A stretch of DNA of 64,000 bases from Metabacillus dongyingensis (GTDB lineage Bacteria; Bacillota; Bacilli; Bacillales; Bacillaceae), in contig NZ_CP082944.1 of assembly GCF_019933155.2 (NCBI RefSeq), positions 4,989,953-5,053,952 on the forward strand, written 5' to 3'. The notes below the pieces were generated by a model that saw only the letters and a list, made by a program, of their open reading frames with translations, did no database searches and was not told the DNA's origin. The translations under genes and the position numbers were made by a program. Each line of letters starts with the position of its first letter. Positions within the stretch are counted from its first letter, which is position 1. Below, in pieces: positions 57,357 to 64,000 of the stretch.

Positions 57357-59246
57357 TTATTCGCCTGAAACACGGGCTATTTTCCCTTGCTCTAAATAGA
57401 CGAGAAGGATGGAAATGTCTGCCGGGTTAACCCCTGAAATACGGGATGCCTGTGCCATTGAAAGCGGTCTGACCTCTTTCAGTTTCTGGCGTGCTTCAGA
57501 AGCAATGCCTGAAATAGCATCGTAATCAATATTTTCCGGGATTTTTTTGTTTTCCATTTTCTTCAGCTTTTCAACCTGCTGAAGCGACTTTTCAATATAG
57601 CCTTCATATTTAATCTGAATTTCAACCTGTTCGGCTATTTCTCCGGAAATATTTTCGTCAGCAGGTGCAAGAGCATGAATATGCTCATAGTTCATTTCAG
57701 GGCGTTTCATAAGATCTGATGCACGGATTCCGTCCTTCAGTTCACTGCCGCCTGCACTTCTGATTAATTCCTGTGTCTGCTCATTTGGTTTGATGATGAC
57801 CGAATTCAAACGTTTTTTCTCTGCTTCAATTGCTTCTCTTTTAAGCAAGAAAGTCTTGTAGCGTTCCTCTTTTATAAGTCCAATCTTACGTCCTATATCC
57901 GTTAAACGCAAGTCTGCATTATCATGGCGAAGAAGCAGGCGATATTCTGCTCTGGAAGTCAATAAACGATAAGGTTCGTTTGTTCCTTTTGTGACAAGAT
58001 CATCTATTAATACTCCGATATAAGCATCAGAACGGCTTAAGATGACTTCTTCTTTGTCAAGGGCTTTGCTGGCGGCATTAATTCCGGCCATTAAGCCTTG
58101 TCCCGCTGCTTCCTCGTAGCCAGATGTACCATTGATTTGTCCGGCAGTAAAAAGGCCTGGCACCTTTTTCGTTTCAAGGGTTGGCCATAGTTGTGTAGGT
58201 ACGATGGCATCATACTCGATTGCATATCCTGCACGCATCATTTCCACATTCTCCAGACCGGGGATGGATGCAAGAATTCTTCGCTGTACATCCTCCGGAA
58301 GACTTGTCGATAAACCCTGCACATAAACTTCTTGTGTGTTTCTGCCTTCTGGCTCAAGGAAAATCTGATGACGCGGCTTATCATTGAAACGGACTACCTT
58401 ATCTTCGATTGAAGGACAGTAGCGCGGTCCAGTTCCTTTAATCATGCCCGAGTACATTGGTGAACGGTGAAGATTATCGTCGATAATTTTATGAGTTTCT
58501 TCACTTGTGTAAGTCAGCCAGCATGGAAGCTGATCTGTAATATATTTTGTCGTCTCGTAGGAAAAAGCGCGGGGAACGTCGTCACCTGGCTGAATTTCTG
58601 TTTTGCTGTAATCAATTGAATGGCTGTTTACACGCGGCGGTGTTCCCGTTTTAAAACGAACCATATCAAGTCCAATTTCCTGCAGATGCTCTGATAATTT
58701 TATAGAAGGCTGCTGGTTATTAGGTCCGCTTGAATATTGCAGTTCACCTAAAATAATTTTCCCTCTTAAAAATGTGCCTGTAGTCAGAACAACTGTTTTC
58801 GCACGGTATTCCGCGCCCGTTTGAGTAATAACGCCCCGGCACTCTCCGTCTTCAATAATAAGACGGTCTACCATTCCTTGTAGCATTGTAAGATTCCGCT
58901 CATTTTCCATCGTCTTCTTCATTTCATGCTGATACGTAAATTTATCCGCCTGAGCACGCAGCGCACGCACAGCCGGCCCTTTGCCTGTATTAAGCATTCT
59001 CATTTGAATATGTGTTTTATCGATATTTTTTGCCATTTCTCCGCCTAAAGCATCGATTTCGCGCACAACGATTCCTTTTGCAGGTCCACCTACTGATGGA
59101 TTACAAGGCATAAAAGCAACCATATCAAGATTGATCGTCAAAGCAAGCGTTTTTGCACCCATTCTCGCAGAAGCGAGGGCGGCCTCAACCCCTGCATGAC
59201 CTGCACCGACGACAACTACATCATAATCACCTGCATGATATCCCAT
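57357..59246 (-). CDS. mnmG: tRNA uridine 5-carboxymethylaminomethyl modification enzyme MnmG (GidA)
   Basis: The 629-aa product has the FAD motif [47 protein letters not shown] and the C-terminal helical domain ending in [24 protein letters not shown]. With MnmE it makes the cmnm5 group on U34 of several tRNAs. It lies between mnmE and rsmG; an AGGAGG-type site precedes the ATG. Confidence 0.97.
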   Translation of the reverse strand: MGYHAGDYDVVVVGAGHAGVEAALASARMGAKTLALTINLDMVAFMPCNPSVGGPAKGIVVREIDALGGEMAKNIDKTHIQMRMLNTGKGPAVRALRAQADKFTYQHEMKKTMENERNLTMLQGMVDRLIIEDGECRGVITQTGAEYRAKTVVLTTGTFLRGKIILGELQYSSGPNNQQPSIKLSEHLQEIGLDMVRFKTGTPPRVNSHSIDYSKTEIQPGDDVPRAFSYETTKYITDQLPCWLTYTSEETHKIIDDNLHRSPMYSGMIKGTGPRYCPSIEDKVVRFNDKPRHQIFLEPEGRNTQEVYVQGLSTSLPEDVQRRILASIPGLENVEMMRAGYAIEYDAIVPTQLWPTLETKKVPGLFTAGQINGTSGYEEAAGQGLMAGINAASKALDKEEVILSRSDAYIGVLIDDLVTKGTNEPYRLLTSRAEYRLLLRHDNADLRLTDIGRKIGLIKEERYKTFLLKREAIEAEKKRLNSVIIKPNEQTQELIRSAGGSELKDGIRASDLMKRPEMNYEHIHALAPADENISGEIAEQVEIQIKYEGYIEKSLQQVEKLKKMENKKIPENIDYDAISGIASEARQKLKEVRPLSMAQASRISGVNPADISILLVYLEQGKIARVSGE

Positions 59247-59329
59247 GGTATTTACCTCCTTTATGAATTAAGCACTTTTTTATTTTTTAATCTAAGTAAA
59301 ATGTACATGATCCTATATAAATACAGCCC

Positions 59330-60715
59330 TTATTTTCCTAAACAGAACTGAGCAAACAGCTGATCAATCAAACTTTCATGAACAGCATCTCCAATAATCT
59401 CACCAAGCAGCTCCCATGTTCGTGTCAAATCGATCTGTACAAGATCAATCGGCACTCCTGCTTCAATCGCTTCAAGTGCATCTTCAATCGTACGTTTTGC
59501 CTGTGACAGCAAAGCAATGTGCCTTGTGTTTGAAACATAAGTTAAATCCGAAGCGCCAACGCTGCCTTCGAAAAACAGCGAGCTGATGGATTCTTCAAGC
59601 TGATCAATTCCCTGTTCCTCTAGCAGAGAAGTCGTCACTACAGGTGAATCTTTTGCAAGCTCCCTCACCCGTTTCAAATCTGCTTTTTGAGGAAGATCTG
59701 TTTTATTGACGATAACAATTACGTCCATCCCGCTTACAGCTTCAAACAGCTGCTCATCCTCTTTTGAAAGAGCTTCACTATAATTTAAAACGAGCAGGAT
59801 AAGGTCGGCCTTTTTCAATACCTGTCTAGATTTCTCAACACCGATCCTCTCGACAATGTCCTCTGTCTCCCTAATACCAGCTGTATCAACTAAACGAAGA
59901 GGCACGCCTCGAACGTTTACATATTCCTCAATGACATCCCTTGTCGTTCCCGGTATATCAGTTACAATCGCTTTATTTTCGTGAATCAGACTATTCAGAA
60001 GCGACGATTTGCCTACATTAGGTCTGCCTACGATGACCGTTGAAAGACCCTCTCTTAAAATCTTGCCCTGCTGGGATGTTTGGAGCAGCTTTTCAATCTC
60101 ATTTTTGACGAACGTTGCTTTTTCAATCAGCATGCTGTGCGTCATTTCTTCTACATCATCATATTCAGGGTAATCTATGTTTACTTCCACATGTGCAAGC
60201 GTCTCAAGAATTTCCTGGCGCAGACGCTGAATGAGCTTAGATAATCTCCCTTCCATCTGTCCAAGGGCGACATTCATTGCACGATCTGTTTTTGCTCTTA
60301 TTAAATCCATCACCGCTTCAGCTTGCGACAAATCAATTCGTCCATTTAAAAACGCTCTCTTCGTAAATTCACCCGGTTCTGCAAGCCGCGCCCCGTGGTT
60401 TAATGCAAGCTGCAGGACACGGTTAACTGTTACTATCCCGCCGTGGCAGTTTATTTCTACTATATCTTCCCTCGTAAATGTCTTAGGGCCTTTCAACACT
60501 GATACCATAACTTCTTCTACAATTTGGCCAGTATCAGGATCTGCAATATGCCCGTAATGAATCGTATGTGAAGGTACCTCTGTTAATTGTTTCTCAGAAG
60601 GACCTGAATACAATTTGTCCGCAATCTTGATTGCATCGTCCCCGCTTAGTCTGACGATGGCAATCGCTCCCTCTCCCATTGGTGTGGATATTGCTGCAAT
60701 TGTATCGAATTCCAT
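59330..60715 (-). CDS. mnmE: tRNA modification GTPase MnmE (TrmE)
   Basis: The product begins [36 protein letters not shown] and has the folate-binding N-terminal domain ([24 protein letters not shown]), a G domain ([51 protein letters not shown]) and the C-terminal CLGK motif with the key Cys. It works with MnmG. The ATG at 60715 follows GGGGTGA and fits the known N-terminus. Boxes for DnaA lie upstream. Confidence 0.97.
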   Translation of the reverse strand: MEFDTIAAISTPMGEGAIAIVRLSGDDAIKIADKLYSGPSEKQLTEVPSHTIHYGHIADPDTGQIVEEVMVSVLKGPKTFTREDIVEINCHGGIVTVNRVLQLALNHGARLAEPGEFTKRAFLNGRIDLSQAEAVMDLIRAKTDRAMNVALGQMEGRLSKLIQRLRQEILETLAHVEVNIDYPEYDDVEEMTHSMLIEKATFVKNEIEKLLQTSQQGKILREGLSTVIVGRPNVGKSSLLNSLIHENKAIVTDIPGTTRDVIEEYVNVRGVPLRLVDTAGIRETEDIVERIGVEKSRQVLKKADLILLVLNYSEALSKEDEQLFEAVSGMDVIVIVNKTDLPQKADLKRVRELAKDSPVVTTSLLEEQGIDQLEESISSLFFEGSVGASDLTYVSNTRHIALLSQAKRTIEDALEAIEAGVPIDLVQIDLTRTWELLGEIIGDAVHESLIDQLFAQFCLGK

Positions 60716-60829
60716 GCGTTTCACCCCGCTTCTCTCAAAATAAATCTATATAGAAATTCCCTATTATATACGCAGTCAAATTTATAAGATATCATAGTTA
60801 TTTCTTGTTGGAAAGAAAAATATATTGAA

Positions 60830-60886
60830 TTATCCACAGACTTAAATTCCGTACAATTCTCTCATTATCATTTTAACTTATCCACA
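60830..60886. promoter_or_regulatory. DnaA boxes between jag and mnmE
   Basis: Two exact TTATCCACA boxes lie at 60830-60838 and 60878-60886. I recall a DnaA-box cluster near trmE (thdF) in B. subtilis, so conservation is likely. Confidence 0.6.
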
Positions 60887-60949
60887 TGTTAATAACAATA
60901 TTTCCAAATGGAAGGTTTCTAAGCCCTTAAGAATAAAAGAAAGCACAAA

Positions 60950-60981
60950 AAACCCTGCTGATTGAATACCAGCAGGGTTTT
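60950..60981 (-). terminator. Terminator after jag
   Basis: AACCCTGCTG and CAGCAGGGTT form a ten-pair stem; on - it is followed by TTTTTTG. It ends the spoIIIJ-jag transcript. Confidence 0.85.
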
Positions 60982-61115
60982 GGCGTGTCAGATGAGTATT
61001 GTTCGGGCAAAGTCTTGCTAATCGCCTAATTTCTCAGCAGAACAAATCCGCAAAAAAAGTCAAAGTGTCGGATTTCTATCTTTCTTCCTGCGCTAAACAG
61101 GCGATTTTGCTGTTC

Positions 61116-61736
61116 TTATTTAGGAGCAATCACCAAATGACGATTAGGTTCTTCTCCAACCGAGTATGTTTTAATCTTGTGCTGCTGGTTAACTAGAGCA
61201 GCATGGATAATCTTTCGTTCATATGAAGGCATTGGTTCTAAAGGAACTTCTCTTTTAGTACGAACAGCCTGATGTGCAAGCTTCTGAGCTAGCTGAATTA
61301 ATGTTTCTTTGCGGCGGGTTCTGTAGTTTTCAGCATCTACTGTAATATGCAAGTAGTGATTAGAATGACGATTTGCCGCGAGCTGTGTCAAATATTGCAG
61401 AGAATTAAGCGTTTGTCCGCGCTTACCAATTAATAGCGCAACCTTCTCTCCTTCAATTTGAAACGTGACATTTTTGCCTTCCTGAATCATTTCAACTGTT
61501 GCCTCCACATTCATATTTCTGATCACTTCTTTCAGAAAATGATGCGCTTCTTCAGCAGGATTTGGAAGTTTTACGGCTTTAACCATGGCAGGCTTTGCCC
61601 CAAACAGTCCTAAAAATCCCTTTTTCCCTGCATCAAGAACAGTAATTTCAACTTCTTTATCGCTTGCATTCAGCTGTGTTAAAGCGGATTGTACTGCTTC
61701 TTCGACGCTAAGTCCGGTAGCAGTTATTTCTCTCAC
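61116..61736 (-). CDS. jag: RNA-binding protein Jag (KhpB)
   Basis: The 206-aa product has a Jag_N domain ([46 protein letters not shown]), a KH domain ([21 protein letters not shown]) and an R3H domain ([41 protein letters not shown]). It binds RNA and influences cell elongation and sporulation with SpoIIIJ. It overlaps spoIIIJ by 4 bases. Confidence 0.95.
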   Translation of the reverse strand: MREITATGLSVEEAVQSALTQLNASDKEVEITVLDAGKKGFLGLFGAKPAMVKAVKLPNPAEEAHHFLKEVIRNMNVEATVEMIQEGKNVTFQIEGEKVALLIGKRGQTLNSLQYLTQLAANRHSNHYLHITVDAENYRTRRKETLIQLAQKLAHQAVRTKREVPLEPMPSYERKIIHAALVNQQHKIKTYSVGEEPNRHLVIAPK

Positions 61737-62509
61737 TTTTTCGTTCCTCCCGATTTTGAAAGTGCTTTCGCTCTAATATCAGGTCCATAAATGATCATTG
61801 TCTGCACGATCATGAATATATTTCCGACTACCCAATATAAAGATAGTGCCGCTGGGAAGCTGACAGCAAAGATGACGATCATAACTGGCATGATATATAA
61901 AAGCATAGCCATTTGCGGATTTTGATTTGCTGTTCCCGCCATTGTCAATTTTTGTTGAATAAATGTTGTAATACCAGCAATGATCGGAAGCAGGTATATT
62001 GGATCACGCGATCCCAGGTCAAACCATAGGAAGTTGTGATCTGCAATTGCTTCTGTTCTCATAATTGCATGATAAAAACCAATCAGGATTGGCATTTGAA
62101 CTAATAATGGAAAACACCCTGCAAGAGGGTTCACTTTATTCTTCTGAAATAAAGACATTGTTTCCTGCTGCAGTTTTTGCTGTGTTTTTTGGTCTTTAGA
62201 GCTGTATTTTTCACGCAGCTTTTGCATTTCTGGCTGTAATTCCTGCATTGCTTTTGAGTTTTTGATCTGTTTAATCATTAAAGGCAAGATCGCAAAACGA
62301 ATGATCAGCGTAACGACAACAATTGACAGTCCGTAGCTGTTACCCATTAATTCTGCAAAATATATGATCAGCCATGACAACGGATACACAATGTAGTGAT
62401 TCCAGAATCCCTGACTTTCTTCTGTGATTGGCTGGTTCACTTCTGTACATCCTGCAAGAAGCATCATGATGCTCACTAAGCCAAGCACTAACAATATTCT
62501 CCTTTTCAA
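61733..62509 (-). CDS. spoIIIJ: Membrane protein insertase SpoIIIJ (YidC1)
   Basis: The 258-aa product is a lipoprotein (signal [19 protein letters not shown] with lipobox LAGC) with five membrane helices and the YidC core ([71 protein letters not shown]). It inserts membrane proteins, and is required for forespore activation in sporulation. Order rnpA-spoIIIJ-jag is conserved. Confidence 0.95.
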   Translation of the reverse strand: MKRRILLVLGLVSIMMLLAGCTEVNQPITEESQGFWNHYIVYPLSWLIIYFAELMGNSYGLSIVVVTLIIRFAILPLMIKQIKNSKAMQELQPEMQKLREKYSSKDQKTQQKLQQETMSLFQKNKVNPLAGCFPLLVQMPILIGFYHAIMRTEAIADHNFLWFDLGSRDPIYLLPIIAGITTFIQQKLTMAGTANQNPQMAMLLYIMPVMIVIFAVSFPAALSLYWVVGNIFMIVQTMIIYGPDIRAKALSKSGGTKK

Positions 62510-62615
62510 CCGGTATTCCTCCTAACAAAATAACTAAACCTGCAAATTCTGCCGACTTTATTCAAACTTATTTTAACATCTTTTAAAAGGAAAACTTATT
62601 TCATTTTTCACTTTT

Positions 62616-62990
62616 CTATGTATTTTTTATGGAGTTTTCACGCTGCGGTCTTGCTCTGTGGACTTTTGTTTTTCTGAAAAGGTGCAATAAACTGCTTTTG
62701 ACTTCATGATAGTCCATTTCGGATGCCGGCTTTCTGGCAATTACTATATAATCAATGCCTGTTTTTAAGCTGTCCTTTTCTTCGAGAAATACTTGTCGGA
62801 CGAGACGCTTAATTCGGTTTCTTGTGACGGCATTCCCTATTTTTTTACTGACTGATAAACCTAAACGGAATTCTTTTTCTTCAGGCTGACCCAGCATGTA
62901 GATCACAAATTGTCTATTTGCCATCGACTTACCATGCTTGAATACTTTTTGGAAGTCTTCGTTTTTTTTGATGCGGTTTTTCTTTTTCAT
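62616..62990 (-). CDS. rnpA: Ribonuclease P protein component
   Basis: The 124-aa product begins [33 protein letters not shown] and contains [25 protein letters not shown], the RNR motif of RnpA. It is the protein part of RNase P, which matures tRNA 5' ends. Downstream of rpmH, with which it is usually co-transcribed, though two hairpins lie between them here. Confidence 0.97.
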   Translation of the reverse strand: MKKKNRIKKNEDFQKVFKHGKSMANRQFVIYMLGQPEEKEFRLGLSVSKKIGNAVTRNRIKRLVRQVFLEEKDSLKTGIDYIVIARKPASEMDYHEVKSSLLHLFRKTKVHRARPQRENSIKNT

Positions 62991-63090
62991 TTCCTCACTC
63001 CGGATCCTTGCCTGAAATTCTCCAGCCTGTTGAGAGCTTTTCCATCATTATTTCTTTAACAATATCTATTTAAACAGCTGTTTTTGAAAA

Positions 63091-63152
63091 ACATGGCCCA
63101 ATCATGAGTAGGATTGGGCCATGTAAAAAAGACCACTGATACTTTTCAGTGG
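63091..63152. terminator. Two hairpins between rpmH and rnpA
   Basis: ACATGGCCCAATC and GATTGGGCCATGT form a perfect 13-pair stem (63091-63124); CCACTGA and TCAGTGG pair at 63133-63152, followed on - by TTTTTT. They could attenuate or end rpmH transcription before rnpA. Confidence 0.75.
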
Positions 63153-63153
63153 C

Positions 63154-63288
63154 CTATGCTGATAATACTTTTCTTCCTTTACGACGACGTGCAGCTAGCA
63201 CTTTACGTCCGTTTTTTGAGCTCATGCGAGCGCGGAAACCGTGAACTTTACTATGTTTGCGATTATTTGGTTGATAAGTTCTTTTCAT
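63154..63288 (-). CDS. rpmH: 50S ribosomal protein L34
   Basis: The 44-aa product [44 protein letters not shown] is L34. It begins with an AGGGAGG site and is the gene next to dnaA in most Firmicutes. It has its own promoter upstream. Confidence 0.98.
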   Translation of the reverse strand: MKRTYQPNNRKHSKVHGFRARMSSKNGRKVLAARRRKGRKVLSA

Positions 63289-63333
63289 TATAGACACCTC
63301 CCTGAGGAATAGCTGTTAAAGACAGTCTTTCTA

Positions 63334-63363
63334 ATTATAGAGAGTGACCTAGTGAATTGTCAA
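63334..63363 (-). promoter_or_regulatory. rpmH promoter
   Basis: On -, TTGACA (63358-63363) and TATAAT (63334-63339), both perfect, are 18 bases apart. It is the strongest sigma-A promoter seen in the window. Confidence 0.9.
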
Positions 63364-63615
63364 CCATATGACAAAAAAGATCTCACACTGAAGGACTGTT
63401 CTCATATTATTTATTGTTTTCATATAGAAATTTTTCAAATTTGGAAAGTTCTATTCCACTTAAATAAGCAGAATCGAAGTAGATTCCGCTAAAAAAATTT
63501 AAAATTCATTTTTGCATTCTGAATCAGTCAAATTTTAAAAAAGAATCCAAACCAGTTATAGATGTACAAATCTATTAAACTTCATAGGCTGTGAATAGTT
63601 TTTTCGACATTTTTT

Positions 63616-63851
63616 TTATCCACACCCGTTATTGACAGGTTTCACACAGAACAAACATATGTGGACAATTATTCTCCACAAAGAGCCGGATATGTGGATA
63701 AGTTTTATAAAACCATTGCGCCGCTTCGTTTAATTTGATATTATATTTGTGTTTTCACTCTGAATATCGGAACGTCAACATCCGGGTTATCCACACTCTG
63801 TGGATAACATGTGGAAAGATTATTAACACCCTGTTAAAAAACTTGTCCACA
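63616..63851. promoter_or_regulatory. oriC upstream DnaA-box region (rpmH-dnaA)
   Basis: Exact TTATCCACA/TGTGGATAA boxes lie at 63616-63624, 63693-63701, 63787-63795 and 63799-63807, with one-mismatch boxes at 63660, 63672 and 63843. This is the upstream box cluster of a Bacillus-type bipartite origin; the second part and the unwinding element would lie beyond dnaA, outside the window. Confidence 0.88.
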
Positions 63852-63862
63852 TTTAAGGGTTT

Positions 63863-63989
63863 TTGTCGAAAAGACGTTTTTCTACTATATTATATATTTA
63901 TGCACATTTTGTTCGTTTTGTATTTTTATTCACGGACATCCATCTGTTGTACAAAACATATACACATTCATTTTATAGAAAAAGGAGGG
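63863..63989 (+). promoter_or_regulatory. dnaA promoter and ribosome-binding site
   Basis: TTGTCG (63863) and TATATT (63886) are 17 bases apart, and AAAGGAGGG sits at 63981-63989 near the window edge. The dnaA start is probably just outside. DnaA boxes upstream would give autoregulation. Confidence 0.65.
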
Positions 63990-64000
63990 AGATGCCTCAT

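Overview
The window is low-GC Firmicute DNA from the left flank of a chromosomal replication origin. The gene order rpmH-rnpA-spoIIIJ-jag-mnmE-mnmG-rsmG-noc-soj-spo0J-(DUF554)-yyaC-(MscS)-yyzM-ychF-rpsF-ssb-rpsR-yybS-gdpP-rplI-dnaC-purA-tRNA-Phe-M23 peptidase-walR-walK-walH-walI-walJ-htrC-rlmH is that of Bacillus and close relatives (Bacillaceae). yyaC, spoIIIJ, jag and spo0J indicate a spore former. The last ~700 bases are the rpmH-dnaA intergenic origin region, with DnaA boxes and a dnaA ribosome-binding site at the very end.

Layout. (1) 1-4.1 kb: the end of a membrane protein, a secreted beta-helix protein and a polysaccharide lyase family 8 enzyme, all on + and closed by terminators. (2) 4.15-30.77 kb: a composite accessory element at the 3' end of rlmH, the gene that is the attachment site of staphylococcal SCC elements. 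Seven copies of the rlmH 3' end (core GAACCGTATCA[T/C]AA) sit at about 4.15, 9.25, 15.0, 18.66, 22.3, 28.3 and 30.75 kb and cut the region into six modules. From left to right these are: a mobility module (two serine recombinases, a Rep_trans-type replication protein, a GIY-YIG nuclease and small genes); a three-gene Lamassu/ABC-3C-like operon; a short array of promoterless, same-strand genes separated by integron-attC-like hairpins (a truncated CPCC gene, a HEPN gene, small genes, a DUF6236-like gene and a decayed gene); a lone 1029-aa UPF1-like SF1 helicase; a UvrA-like ABC protein with a Crp/YeiL-like regulator and an MFS transporter; and a decayed DUF2975/HTH pair with a membrane protein. 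Only the leftmost module has recombinases, so the others look like passengers mobilised in trans. (3) 30.75-64 kb: the conserved origin-proximal backbone, nearly all on the - strand.

Backbone genes work in connected sets. WalRK with WalHI, WalJ and HtrC form the essential cell-wall regulatory operon, with an M23 peptidase nearby. PurA, DnaC, L9, GdpP, S18, SSB and S6 cover purine supply, replication, c-di-AMP turnover and translation. Soj, Spo0J and Noc handle chromosome segregation and division placement; parS-like sites lie inside spo0J and walK. MnmE, MnmG and RsmG modify tRNA and rRNA. SpoIIIJ, Jag, RnpA and L34 close the set. DnaA-box clusters lie upstream of rlmH, between jag and mnmE, and at the origin.

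Points needing attention: rsmG is frameshifted at an A7 run; the DUF2975 and HTH genes carry about three frameshifts; the purA-dnaC gap holds about 14 copies of a 52-bp tandem repeat; and a GCGCAAGCGCC-type interspersed repeat occurs three times. All functional calls come from reading the sequence and family knowledge; no database search was run.
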